DNA of 11,860 bases from Selenomonadaceae bacterium. Its GTDB lineage: Bacteria > Bacillota > Negativicutes > Selenomonadales > Selenomonadaceae. Each line of letters opens with the position of its first letter. Position 1 is the stretch's first letter. The position numbers and the translations under genes are program-made. The notes under the pieces are model-generated. The model worked only from the letters and a program-made list of their open reading frames with translations, was not told the origin of the DNA and ran no database searches. The DNA is taken from assembly GCA_017529085.1 (NCBI GenBank), contig JAFXOC010000379.1:1-11860 (forward strand), read 5' to 3'. This document shows positions 1 to 7,564 of this stretch, piece by piece.

Positions 1-1668
1 GTTTTTTGCTTTTTTTAATTCGTTATGCAGATATTCTCGCTTTACCCCTATATCTATTGTTTCCCAAGGAAAAATTTCATTTTCTCCCCTATCTCTCGTC
101 AAGTAAAAATCCGTCTGCAATCCTATTTTCTTCAGCTCCTGCAAAAAAAACTTTGCTCCGCCTTTATTTGCCGCCGCCAAAATCGCTTCCGACAATCTTC
201 TGTCTCCTCTTGCCAGTATTCCCTGAACCTCCGCTTCTCTCGGCGATTCGAATATGACTTTTATCCCGCTGTCTTTCTTTAAACTTTTCTCTATATATCT
301 AAGTTTTTCCTTTATCGTTTTCTTGTTCTCCATCGGCAACCACATAAAAGGAGTACACGGCTTCGGTACAAATGGATTTATGCTTAAAGTTAAGGTTCCT
401 TGCGAGTTTTCTTCTGCCATATACCTTTTTAACCTTAACGCAAGGGATACAATCGCTTCTATATCCTCCTGTTCTTCAAAAGGAAGCCCAATCATAAAAT
501 ACAACCTAAAATTTAAAATTCCTGCTTTTATTCCAAGCTTCATAGAATAAAAAAGATGTTCTTCCTCTATTCCTTTGTTTATAACCTTTCGCAGCTTATC
601 GCTTCCTGCTTCCGGCGCCATTGTCAGGGTTTTAAGTCCGCCCTTGGCGAGCGAACTCACCAATTCTTCCGTAACGGAATCCGCCCTGAAAGAAGCCACG
701 GACATATCCATTCCGTTGTCTAAAATATATTTTGCAAGCTCGTCAATCTCCGGATAATCCGAAATCGCCGCGCCCATCAATCCTATTCGTTTGCCGTATT
801 TTTTACCGTTATCAACCGCTTTTTTCAAAACTTCAATCGAACGGTTCCTAGGTTTTCTAAACGCGTACCCCGCCATACAAAACCGACAGTGTCTACCGCA
901 ACCTCTCGCAGTTTCTATTAAATACAGGTCAAACTCCGTATCTTCGGTAATCACAACGCTATGAGCCGCAAATTCATCCAAATTCTCGACCCACATCCGC
1001 TTAACCCGCCTAGGCGCGCCTTCTTTGCTCTCTATGCAAGAAACCGTACCGTCCTCATTATAATTATGTTCATATAGTGCAGGCACATACACACCGGGTA
1101 CTTTAGAGAATTTTTTCAAAATCTCCTTGCGGCTAAGTCCTTCCTCTTTCGCCTCTTTATAACAATCCATAAACCGCGGCATCACAGCTTCTCCCTCGCC
1201 TATTATAAAGCAATCGAAAAAAGCCGCCAACGGTTCGGGATTAAACGTTGCGCAAGGTCCCCCCGCTATTACAATCGGGTCTTTCTCTCCCCTATCCTCG
1301 CTTAAAATTTTTATTCTTCCTAATTTTAACATTTCCACCGTATTAAAATAATCCATTTCGAAAGAAATTGCAAATCCTATTATGTCAAAATCGGAAAAAT
1401 TTCTCCGAGTCTCCAACGAAAACAACGGCGTATCGATTTTTTTATGCCTCGCCAAAATCTCGCTCTCCGGCAAAAAACCTCTCTCGCAAAAAGTATCTTC
1501 ACGCTTGTTAAGCAAATCATACACAATATGTATTCCCAAATTGCTCATACCCACCTTATACAAATTGGGATAAGCCAACAAAAAATTAAACTCTGCCCCT
1601 CTTTTTATATACGCCCCCCGCTCATTCGCAAACCGCAACTTTTGCGTCTCTTTCAGTCTAAAATCCAA
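1..1668 (-). CDS. Radical SAM protein with B12-binding-like N-terminal domain, 3' end outside window
   Basis: I translated the minus strand from 1668 to 1 and it is open for 556 codons with no stop, so the C-terminus lies beyond the left edge. The radical-SAM [4Fe-4S] motif CxxxCxxC is at Cys257, Cys261 and Cys264. The first 200 or so residues resemble the Rossmann-like cobalamin-binding-type domain of COG1032 proteins (VGMSNLG near residue 40, GGPCATFNPEPL near 140, IIGEGE near 155). I do not see the DxHxxG histidine motif, so cobalamin binding is not shown. Residues MAPEAGS near 350 fit the SAM-binding half barrel. The start is probably TTG at 1668, preceded by GTGAGG overlapping the nrdR stop; another TTG at 1638 is possible. 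An in-frame TAA lies just upstream, so the start cannot be much earlier. The gene begins 10 bases after nrdR and is probably translationally coupled to it. The substrate is unknown. Confidence 0.9.
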   Translation of the reverse strand, partial: MDFRLKETQKLRFANERGAYIKRGAEFNFLLAYPNLYKVGMSNLGIHIVYDLLNKREDTFCERGFLPESEILARHKKIDTPLFSLETRRNFSDFDIIGFAISFEMDYFNTVEMLKLGRIKILSEDRGEKDPIVIAGGPCATFNPEPLAAFFDCFIIGEGEAVMPRFMDCYKEAKEEGLSRKEILKKFSKVPGVYVPALYEHNYNEDGTVSCIESKEGAPRRVKRMWVENLDEFAAHSVVITEDTEFDLYLIETARGCGRHCRFCMAGYAFRKPRNRSIEVLKKAVDNGKKYGKRIGLMGAAISDYPEIDELAKYILDNGMDMSVASFRADSVTEELVSSLAKGGLKTLTMAPEAGSDKLRKVINKGIEEEHLFYSMKLGIKAGILNFRLYFMIGLPFEEQEDIEAIVSLALRLKRYMAEENSQGTLTLSINPFVPKPCTPFMWLPMENKKTIKEKLRYIEKSLKKDSGIKVIFESPREAEVQGILARGDRRLSEAILAAANKGGAKFFLQELKKIGLQTDFYLTRDRGENEIFPWETIDIGVKREYLHNELKKAKN

Positions 1669-1678
1669 AAATTACGCC

Positions 1679-2140
1679 TCACTTCTTATCACGATTTTTC
1701 AAAAGCTCCAGTTCATTTTGAAAACCAGATATATCCTTAAACTTCCTATAAACAGACGCAAACCTTATATACGCCACTTCGTCAAAATCCTTCAAGTGTT
1801 CCATCACACGCTCGCCTATAGCCCTTGCCATAATCTCCCGCTCCATCGTATTTCGTATCTCTCGCTCAATCTCGCTTGCAAGCGCAACTATCCTATCCGC
1901 TTCAATATCTCTCTTATCACAAGACCTTATAAGCCCGTTTAACAACTTATTCCTGTCAAAAGTCTCCCGTCTACCATCATTCTTAATCACCATCAGCGGC
2001 ACACGCTCCAAACTCTCGTAAGTGGTAAACCGCCTGCCGCAAGCGCCGCATTCCCTTCTTCTCCTTATGGTAGACCCTTCCTCAGCCGCTCTAGAATCCA
2101 CCACTCTGCTATCCGGCGCCTTACAAAACGGACAACGCAT
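1679..2140 (-). CDS. nrdR: Transcriptional repressor NrdR
   Basis: This 153-residue protein has the normal NrdR length. It begins MRCPFC and has the zinc-ribbon pairs Cys3/Cys6 and Cys31/Cys34, followed by an ATP-cone domain at about residues 47-137 (VIKNDGRRETFDRNKL). In characterised bacteria NrdR senses (d)ATP through the ATP cone and represses ribonucleotide reductase operons. No nrd gene lies in this window, so it presumably acts in trans. The ATG at 2140 is preceded by GAAGGTG at good spacing. It sits between ygiQ upstream (85-base gap containing a palindrome) and a radical-SAM gene downstream (10-base gap), apparently in one minus-strand transcription unit. Identification is secure from the N-terminal zinc motif and overall layout. 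Confidence 0.97.
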   Translation of the reverse strand: MRCPFCKAPDSRVVDSRAAEEGSTIRRRRECGACGRRFTTYESLERVPLMVIKNDGRRETFDRNKLLNGLIRSCDKRDIEADRIVALASEIEREIRNTMEREIMARAIGERVMEHLKDFDEVAYIRFASVYRKFKDISGFQNELELLKNRDKK

Positions 2141-2174
2141 TTTTACACCTTCTTTCTAAATCAAGTTTCTTCTT

Positions 2175-2216
2175 TCTTTCTCTTTCTCTTTTTTGTAAAA
2201 AAGAGAAAGAGAAAGA
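2175..2216. repeat. Homopyrimidine/homopurine palindrome between ygiQ and nrdR
   Basis: Two perfectly complementary 20-base arms (2175-2194 and 2197-2216) are separated by only GT. The left arm is entirely T and C, the right arm entirely A and G, and the one-sided composition extends outward on both sides (about 2168-2224). It would form a long AT-rich hairpin in the minus-strand message. It lacks the GC stem and trailing U run of an intrinsic terminator. It may slow or process the transcript between ygiQ and nrdR, but this is inference. Confidence 0.8.
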
Positions 2217-2225
2217 GAAAAAACT

Positions 2226-4037
2226 TTAATAATTTTTTTGTTTTGGTTTTGGGGGTATTAATGCATTTTTGCCGTAACCTATTAAGTCTTCTCTGTGTAA
2301 TATGCGCAGAGCTTTTTTTACCAACGCATGGTTCTTTTCATCCCACGCTTGTAGAAGCGCTCGTTGCATGGCTTTTTCTTCCTTTGTCTTGGCAACATAT
2401 ATCTTTTCGCCCGTCAACGGATTTATTCCGGTATAGTACATTGCCGTAGATATTGTGCCCGGCGTTGGGATAAAGTCCTGCACCTGTTTTATATGGTAAT
2501 TTCGCTCTTTCAAAAATATCGCAAGTTCCAATGCGTCCTTTAACTCCGCGCCCGGATGGCTCGACATAAAATAGGGCACCAAATACTGTTTCTTCCCCAA
2601 TCTTTCGTTTACCTTTTGAAATTTTTCTATAAACTTCAAATATACTTCCCTATGAGATTTTCCCATAGCGTCCAAAACTCTGTTGGATATATGTTCCGGC
2701 GCTATTTTAAGCTGACCGCTTACATGATATTTTGACAGCTCTTCCAAAAATTCATCGTCGTCAGCGGCTTTTAACAGATAGTCAAATCTTACGCCCGAAC
2801 GGATAAACACCTTTTTTATCTTAGGCAAGGCGCGAATTTTTCTCAACAACCCCAAATATTCTTTGTGACTCGCCTTCAAATTTTTACAAGGAGACGAGCC
2901 AAGACAGGATTTACCCTTGCAAGTTCCCCTTTTTTCCTGCGCGTCGCAAGAAGTTCGATGAAAATTTGCCGTAGGTCCTCCGACATCGTGTATATATCCT
3001 TTAAAATCCGGAAGTTCCGTCAAAAGCTTTACTTCCCGCAAAATCGACTCGTCGCTGCGCCTTTGAATAATCCTTCCTTCATGGGAATGTATGGCGCAGA
3101 AATTACAACTACCAAAACATCCCCGGTGAGCCGTTACGCTAAACCGCACTTCTTTTATTGCGGGCACTCCGCCCATTTTCTCATACATCGGGTGATACGT
3201 TCGCATATACGGCAAATCGTAAACTTCGTCCATTTCTTCCGTTGTCAGCGGCATAGCTGGCGGATTTACAACCACGACCTTATCTTCGGTTTCCTGCGCC
3301 AACCGCCGCCCGCAAATAGGATTTTGCTCCGTATAATCAATCCTCACAGCCTCGGCAAAAGCCTTCTTATCTTTTAAGCAATCCTCATAAGATGGAAGTT
3401 TTACATAATCGTATATATAATCAAACCCCGGCGCGACGTAAGCGGTACCCTTAATATCCTGCAAATCGCTTATTTTTACGCCTCTGTTTAATTCGGCGGC
3501 TATTTCTAATACGGCGTGTTCCCCCATACCGTAAATGAGAATATCCGCTCCGCTTTCCATCAATATTGATTTATGAAGCGAATCGTCCCAATAATCGTAA
3601 TGAGCAAGGCGGCGAAGACTCGCCTCAATACCGCCGATTATCACAGGCTTGTCACTGAAAAGCTCCCGTAATTTTTTTGTATAAACCGCAACGGCTCTCG
3701 GAGGTCGCTTGCCGATTTTTCCTCCCGGAGAATATTCGTCAAAATGTCGCAAACGTTTTTTTGACGTATACGCACTAAGCATTGAATCAAGGTTCCCTGA
3801 TGAAACCAAAAAACCCAACCGCGGTTCCCCCAAAAGAGTAAAATCCTGACTTCTTTGCGGGTTCGGTTGGGCGATTACACCTACGCTAAGCCCGTGAGAA
3901 ACGAGCAAACGACTTATTATCGCAACGCCGAAACTTGGGTGATCCACATAAGCGTCGCCTGATACAAAGATAAAATCTAATTGCCTAAACCCGCTTCGTT
4001 CCATGTCCTTTCGCGAAACGGGCAGAAAACCGTCCAT
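2226..4037 (-). CDS. ygiQ: YgiQ family (UPF0313) radical SAM protein
   Basis: The 603-residue product matches the YgiQ/UPF0313 layout. Near the N-terminus is the family signature around DFIFVSGDAYVDHPSFG (residues 21-37). A cobalamin-type fold follows (IIGGIEASLRR near 133-143, DWxx-like YDYWDDS near 147). The radical-SAM cluster motif is at Cys307, Cys311 and Cys314, in RGCFGSCNFC. A second cysteine group typical of this family follows (Cys364, 373, 378, 384). The conserved QVQDFIPTPGT is near 518-528. The biochemical role of the family is unknown. The ATG at 4037 follows immediately after an in-frame TAA, so the start is well fixed; the nearest Shine-Dalgarno-like sequence (GAAGGA) is rather distant, about 12 bases, and lies inside the former rodZ reading frame. 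It is in the same direction as rodZ and nrdR. Confidence 0.95.
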   Translation of the reverse strand: MDGFLPVSRKDMERSGFRQLDFIFVSGDAYVDHPSFGVAIISRLLVSHGLSVGVIAQPNPQRSQDFTLLGEPRLGFLVSSGNLDSMLSAYTSKKRLRHFDEYSPGGKIGKRPPRAVAVYTKKLRELFSDKPVIIGGIEASLRRLAHYDYWDDSLHKSILMESGADILIYGMGEHAVLEIAAELNRGVKISDLQDIKGTAYVAPGFDYIYDYVKLPSYEDCLKDKKAFAEAVRIDYTEQNPICGRRLAQETEDKVVVVNPPAMPLTTEEMDEVYDLPYMRTYHPMYEKMGGVPAIKEVRFSVTAHRGCFGSCNFCAIHSHEGRIIQRRSDESILREVKLLTELPDFKGYIHDVGGPTANFHRTSCDAQEKRGTCKGKSCLGSSPCKNLKASHKEYLGLLRKIRALPKIKKVFIRSGVRFDYLLKAADDDEFLEELSKYHVSGQLKIAPEHISNRVLDAMGKSHREVYLKFIEKFQKVNERLGKKQYLVPYFMSSHPGAELKDALELAIFLKERNYHIKQVQDFIPTPGTISTAMYYTGINPLTGEKIYVAKTKEEKAMQRALLQAWDEKNHALVKKALRILHREDLIGYGKNALIPPKPKQKNY

Positions 4038-4097
4038 TTAATTTGCAACATCCTTCGTATAGACTTTTTCGGCAACCTGACCGAAATTTCCCATCGC
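4038..4097 (-). other. In-frame continuation of rodZ after TGA
   Basis: Directly after the rodZ TGA (4100-4098) the same frame stays open for 19 codons and ends with TAA at 4040-4038, exactly abutting the ygiQ ATG. The translated tail, AMGNFGQVAEKVYTKDVAN, looks like the usual end of the RodZ C-terminal domain, where the last strands read roughly NGK-x-G-x-xG-x-xG-x-V-x-x-x-x-(Y/F). This suggests that the ancestral gene ran to 4038 and that a Gly codon (for example GGA) became TGA by a single substitution. Whether the tail is still translated by read-through is unknown. Confidence 0.6.
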
Positions 4098-4934
4098 TCA
4101 CATTTTTTTGCCGTTATGGGTTATGTCTATCGCCCCTGCGTTGCCTGCGGTTATCGTTATCGTGTTGTTGCCCTTCCATGTGAAGAATTGACCGTCTTGA
4201 CCGATGTCTTCAAAAACCACCGCTCCGTCCACAATTACCTGTGTCCAGCAATTCCCGTTAAATCCCGCAGTCACCTCAACACCTGAAGTTTGCTGTTGCG
4301 CCGGAGCCGCAGCAGGAGCAGCGGAAGGCGCAGGAGTATTTGCCGCGGGCGCTTGAACCGGTTTGTTTTCTTCCGCCTTTGGCTCTTTCTTTTCTTCCTT
4401 AGGCTGTGCCTTCGGCTCTTCCTTAACCTCTTGTTTTTCTACTTGAGCGGTTTTAGTTTCCTCTTTAACGGTATTATCCACAGCGGTTTGATTTTTATTC
4501 ATGTAATAAAATGCGCCAAGACAGATAAGCGCCAACAACAAAACAAACATCAAAAACCCGCTCTTCTTTTTCCCGGATTTCTGATTTTTAGGCGTATTTA
4601 ACTTTACCGGTATATCAACTTTTTCCTCTTCAGGCTTAGTGAAAACATCCGGCGGCGCAACGCTGTCCGATGTCGGCAGCGCAGAAGGTCCCGGCTTTTT
4701 CGCTCCGCCCTGCACCTCGTTTGTATATTCTTCTATCAGCGCGTCGCTGTCAATTCCCAGAAAATCCGCGTAATTCCTGATAAATCCCTTTACATATACG
4801 GGACTTGGAAGCGCAAACCAATTTTCTTCTTCCAGAGCCGAAATGTACGCCTTTCTGATGCTCGTCCCGTTCTCAATATCCGTTACGGTTAAATTCCGAC
4901 TCTCTCTTGCCTGTTTTAAAATTTCGCCTAACAT
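4098..4934 (-). CDS. rodZ: RodZ-like cell-shape protein, C-terminus shortened by TGA
   Basis: The 278-residue product has RodZ architecture. A cytoplasmic helix-turn-helix domain of the HTH_25 type spans about residues 1-72 (LKQARESRNLTVTDIE). A basic stretch leads to one membrane segment at about 125-145. A low-complexity Lys/Glu/Pro/Ala linker spans about 155-215. The C-terminal DUF4115/RodZ domain starts near 219 (VEVTAGFNGNCWTQVIVDG). In other bacteria RodZ links MreB to the wall-elongation machinery. The start is clear: ATG at 4934 with GGAGG five bases upstream and a strong promoter in the preceding 60 bases. The C-terminal domain is incomplete, ending at NGKKM, and the missing piece is present in frame after the TGA. 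The shortened protein keeps the HTH and membrane anchor, so it may still work. Confidence 0.88.
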   Translation of the reverse strand: MLGEILKQARESRNLTVTDIENGTSIRKAYISALEEENWFALPSPVYVKGFIRNYADFLGIDSDALIEEYTNEVQGGAKKPGPSALPTSDSVAPPDVFTKPEEEKVDIPVKLNTPKNQKSGKKKSGFLMFVLLLALICLGAFYYMNKNQTAVDNTVKEETKTAQVEKQEVKEEPKAQPKEEKKEPKAEENKPVQAPAANTPAPSAAPAAAPAQQQTSGVEVTAGFNGNCWTQVIVDGAVVFEDIGQDGQFFTWKGNNTITITAGNAGAIDITHNGKKM

Positions 4935-4965
4935 AAAAACCTCCGCAAAAGACCTTTATGGGTTG

Positions 4966-4994
4966 ATTATACATTATTAAATCTGTTAAGTCAA
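4966..4994 (-). promoter_or_regulatory. rodZ: Sigma-70-type promoter of the rodZ-ygiQ-nrdR unit
   Basis: On the minus strand, TTGACT (4994-4989) and TATAAT (4971-4966) are separated by exactly 17 bases, close to the vegetative consensus. The predicted transcript start near 4959 leaves a leader of about 25 bases carrying CGGAGG before the rodZ ATG. The -35 box begins only 14 bases past the rfbB stop, and I see no terminator between, so rodZ may also receive read-through from the LCP operon. Confidence 0.75.
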
Positions 4995-5007
4995 AAAAAT
5001 TTATTTT

Positions 5008-5994
5008 TCACAACTCTGCTCTTTTTAACAGCGGTCGCCACCAAGCCTCGTTATTCTTATACCATTCGATAGTGGATTTTATGCCGTCTTCAAATTTTGT
5101 CTTAGGTTTCCAGTCAAGTTCTTTTTCTATTTTTTCGGCGTTAATCGCGTAGCGCAAATCGTGACCTTTTCTGTCCGCTACAAATTCTATCAAATCTTCG
5201 CTCTTTCCAAGCTCTTTTATAATTATCTTTACAACGTCTAAATTCTTTCGCTCGTTATGCCCGCCTATATTATATACCTCGCCAAGTTTGCCTCTGCGAA
5301 TAATCGCGTCTATGGCGCTGCAATGATCTTCCACATAGAGCCAATCGCGTACGTTGTCGCCCTTACCGTAAACGGGAAGTTTTTTATCGTTCATGGCGTT
5401 TGTTATCATCAAAGGTATCAATTTTTCGGGAAAATGATACGGACCGTAATTGTTGGAGCAACGCGAAATAGTAGCGGGTATATCATAAGTGCGGTGATAA
5501 GCGAGCGTCAATAAATCCGCCGAAGCTTTTGAAGCAGAATACGGACTGGACGCTTTTATGGGTGTTTCCTCACTGAAAGCTAAATCGGGGCGGTCCAGCG
5601 GTAAATCTCCGTAAACTTCGTCCGTAGAAACTTGATGGAACCTTTTTACGCCGTATTTTTTGCAAGCGTCGAGCAAAACCTCAACGCCAAAGATATTCGT
5701 ACGCAAAAACACTTCCGGCGCCATTATGGAACGGTCTACGTGACTTTCCGCCGCAAAGTTTACCACAATATCCGGCTTTTCCCTCTCAAACATTGCGTAT
5801 ACGTCAAGCCTGCTCGAAATATCGCCTCTCACGAATTTAAATCTGTTGTTTCCCTTAAGCGGCTCCAACGTTGCCATATTTCCCGCGTAGGTTACGGCGT
5901 CAAAACATATAATTTCATCGTCGGAATTATCCATGAGATAATAGATAAAATTGCTCCCGATAAAGCCTGCGCCACCCGTTACTACTATTTTCAC
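5008..5994 (-). CDS. rfbB: dTDP-glucose 4,6-dehydratase
   Basis: An extended short-chain dehydrogenase that converts dTDP-glucose to dTDP-4-keto-6-deoxyglucose, the second step toward dTDP-rhamnose and related sugars. Counting from GTG at 5994 the product is 328 residues. Visible motifs are the NAD-binding GGAGFIG (7-13), AAESHVD (81-87), STDEVYG (123-129, carrying the Thr-Asp-Glu catalytic group) and YxxxK at Tyr152/Lys156. I chose GTG 5994 because it gives the usual MKIVVTGG beginning and has GGAGAG eight bases upstream. A GTG at 6003 would overlap the preceding stop as GTGA but has almost no space for its ribosome binding site. No rmlA, rmlC or rmlD neighbour is present; the partners must be elsewhere. 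Its place after an LCP gene fits wall-polysaccharide synthesis. Confidence 0.95.
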   Translation of the reverse strand: MKIVVTGGAGFIGSNFIYYLMDNSDDEIICFDAVTYAGNMATLEPLKGNNRFKFVRGDISSRLDVYAMFEREKPDIVVNFAAESHVDRSIMAPEVFLRTNIFGVEVLLDACKKYGVKRFHQVSTDEVYGDLPLDRPDLAFSEETPIKASSPYSASKASADLLTLAYHRTYDIPATISRCSNNYGPYHFPEKLIPLMITNAMNDKKLPVYGKGDNVRDWLYVEDHCSAIDAIIRRGKLGEVYNIGGHNERKNLDVVKIIIKELGKSEDLIEFVADRKGHDLRYAINAEKIEKELDWKPKTKFEDGIKSTIEWYKNNEAWWRPLLKRAEL

Positions 5995-5999
5995 ATAAA

Positions 6000-6191
6000 T
6001 CACTCTCCAAAATCCAACCCAATATGCAAAAACGCCTCGCGTTTTCTTTTGCCCTCGGTAAATTCACATTTGAAAGGCAGCGGCGCGAACATATTCTCGC
6101 TGTCTTTCGGAATCGTAAACACCGATTTTTCCCTGTCGCTCCTTTCCCCCGTTTCTATCTTCACTATCACAAATCCCTTGTCAGCCAGCAT
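6000..6191 (-). CDS. LytR_C-like module, split in frame from the LCP gene
   Basis: From an ATG at 6191 this frame gives 63 residues. The recognisable homology, however, begins upstream at 6251: VKVSIINDSGINGAAAKAAE leads directly into MLADKGFVIV, which together resemble the LytR C-terminal domain (PF13399-type: V-x-V-x-N-x-SG-x-x-GxA, then L-x-x-xGF-x-V). The stretch is in the same frame as the LCP gene and separated from it only by TAA, Lys-Pro-Gln and a second TAA (6254-6252). No ATG, GTG or TTG precedes the first strand, so starting at 6191 would lose a conserved strand. It may therefore be the dead 3' end of an LCP-LytR_C gene, or a short separate gene with an unusual start. Its stop at 6002 lies just ahead of rfbB. 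Confidence 0.5.
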   Translation of the reverse strand: MLADKGFVIVKIETGERSDREKSVFTIPKDSENMFAPLPFKCEFTEGKRKREAFLHIGLDFGE

Positions 6192-6263
6192 CTCCGCCGC
6201 CTTTGCCGCCGCTCCGTTAATGCCGCTGTCGTTTATTATCGAAACCTTAACTTATTGTGGCTT

Positions 6264-7265
6264 TTACTCTCTGTCTTCATCTTCGATGAGTTCCGTAGCC
6301 GGTGGCGCTTCGTCGAATTTCATGCCTTTGGGAATATCGGATTTATATGCGTCTTCGTCTTTTTCTGCTTTCGCCAAAAATTCATCCGTCAAACTTATAT
6401 TGTTGGCGCTTTTGAAATTCTTTCGAAGCTCGGCAATGCTCGGGATATAGTAGCTTATTCCCTCATAATAAGCGGGTCTTCCCGGTATGGTTTTAACCTT
6501 CAATCCCTTATTATATACGCTTTTTATAACGTCCGCCATAGAAAGCATCTCGGAAATTTGCAAATCCGTCTCAACCGAATCCGCCGCAATACGCAAAATC
6601 TCGGGAAGTTTAGGTAGAGTCTCCGCGCTCATCAGTTCGTCTAATACAGCCTTAACAAATTTTTGTTGCCGCTTTATTCTCCCTATATCCCCTTCTTCTT
6701 CATCCCTATACCTTACGTATTGTATCGCTCGATTGCCGTCTAAAAACTGTTCTCCCGGGTATAAGTCTATCACAAGCCCATCATCGTCCCAAGGGTCCTC
6801 GTAGTACATTCTCTTATCAACGTCCACCAGCAAACCGCCCATAGCGTCTATTATTTTTGGAAAAGCCCGCTGATCCACCAAAACGTAATGGTCGATTTTA
6901 GTGTCGAACAATTCCTCAACCCGCATAAGCGATTCTTTATGTCCGCCGTACGCGTAGGCATGGTTTATTTTGTCGTATTTATCGTTTTTATACTTAACCC
7001 TCGTATCCCTCGGAACAGAAAAAAGCGTTGCCGTCCCGTTAACTTCATCGTACGACACCACCATCATGGTATCGCTCCTGCCGGTATCGTCAGCCCTTCT
7101 GTCTACCCCAAGCACCATAATATTTACAATCTTACCCGCAGGTTTTTTCACCGCAATCGGCGCCTCGTCATTTTCCGCCATAACGACACCTATAACCGCC
7201 GACGCTATCAATAAAGCAGCCGCAAAAATCTTTTGCACCTTGCTGTAATCACGCTTAACGCTCAA
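6264..7265 (-). CDS. LCP (LytR-CpsA-Psr) family cell-wall glycopolymer ligase
   Basis: LCP proteins transfer undecaprenyl-linked glycopolymers to peptidoglycan at the outer face of the membrane. This 333-residue product has an N-terminal membrane anchor at about residues 12-30 after a basic start. The LCP core runs from about 46 to 210: LGVDRR (52-57), RSDTMM (63-68), SVPRDTR (83-89), AYGGHKE near 105-111, YVRYRDEEEGDIGRIKRQQ (183-201). The arginines and aspartates that bind the lipid pyrophosphate are present. The start is a TTG at 7265 with GGGTGAAG upstream; no ATG lies nearby. The tail is acidic and ends in DEDRE-TAA, after which the same frame continues into a LytR_C-like module. It leads an operon with rfbB. 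The gene name in this family is ambiguous, so none is given. Confidence 0.93.
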   Translation of the reverse strand: MSVKRDYSKVQKIFAAALLIASAVIGVVMAENDEAPIAVKKPAGKIVNIMVLGVDRRADDTGRSDTMMVVSYDEVNGTATLFSVPRDTRVKYKNDKYDKINHAYAYGGHKESLMRVEELFDTKIDHYVLVDQRAFPKIIDAMGGLLVDVDKRMYYEDPWDDDGLVIDLYPGEQFLDGNRAIQYVRYRDEEEGDIGRIKRQQKFVKAVLDELMSAETLPKLPEILRIAADSVETDLQISEMLSMADVIKSVYNKGLKVKTIPGRPAYYEGISYYIPSIAELRKNFKSANNISLTDEFLAKAEKDEDAYKSDIPKGMKFDEAPPATELIEDEDRE

Positions 7266-7325
7266 AACTTCACCCGCTTAAAATTTCATCACAAGAAAAC
7301 CTCTAAAAAACTTGATCTCCCCGAC

Positions 7326-7354
7326 AGTTCCCCGCCCCTTCGGGGCGGGGAACT
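7326..7354. repeat. Perfect 13-bp GC-rich hairpin in the LCP leader
   Basis: AGTTCCCCGCCCC (7326-7338), loop TTC, then its exact complement (7342-7354). It lies between the predicted LCP promoter and the LCP start codon, so it would fold in the leader of that mRNA. No T run follows on either strand, which argues against an ordinary intrinsic terminator. A related CCCTTCGGG-centred hairpin occurs at 9270-9303. Confidence 0.8.
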
Positions 7355-7404
7355 ACAAAAATAAGCATTTAGAGATGCCAACAATATTTTTCAGCCACTC
7401 GTTT

Positions 7405-7433
7405 AGTATAGCAAACATAAATTGTTATGGCAA
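7405..7433 (-). promoter_or_regulatory. Promoter of the LCP-rfbB operon
   Basis: Minus strand TTGCCA (7433-7428) and TATACT (7410-7405) with 17 bases between them. Transcription would start near 7398, giving a leader of about 130 bases that contains the GC-rich hairpin at 7326-7354. This is the only good match upstream of the LCP gene that I found by eye. Confidence 0.6.
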
Positions 7434-7460
7434 CTTAAAAGAAAAATAAAGTGAACGAAA

Positions 7461-7490
7461 TTGGAAGGAATTTTTTTAGATGCGTAGAAT
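7461..7490 (+). promoter_or_regulatory. Possible promoter of the PHP-P-loop operon
   Basis: TTGGAA (7461-7466) and TAGAAT (7485-7490) with 18 bases between them, about 75 bases ahead of the PHP gene ATG. The leader would include a small hairpin (TTTCCGC / GCGGGAA around 7522-7541) just before the ribosome binding site. The boxes are only moderate matches. Confidence 0.35.
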
Positions 7491-7564
7491 TTACTAATTG
7501 TTAAAATTCACCGTTCGTATTTTCCGCTTATTTGCGGGAAATACCTCTTTTTGGGGAGAAAATA

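Noticed and set aside
2865..3377. Plus-strand open frame of 170 codons
   Set aside because: It lies wholly inside ygiQ on the opposite strand, has no domain-like features, and ygiQ motifs are unmistakable.
4098..4100. Genome-wide recoding of TGA as glycine or tryptophan
   Set aside because: rfbB, nrdR, the recombinase and the small ORF all end in TGA at normal family lengths, so TGA is a stop in this genome.
4290..4601. Arg/Leu/Phe-rich plus-strand open frame
   Set aside because: It is the complement of the low-complexity Lys/Glu/Pro/Ala linker of rodZ.
5632..6450. Plus-strand open frame of 272 codons
   Set aside because: It is antisense to rfbB, the LytR_C module and the LCP gene, all of which have clear family motifs.
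7326..7354. Intrinsic terminator between divergent genes
   Set aside because: The position is in a leader, and the nearest T run on the minus strand is well over 15 bases past the stem.
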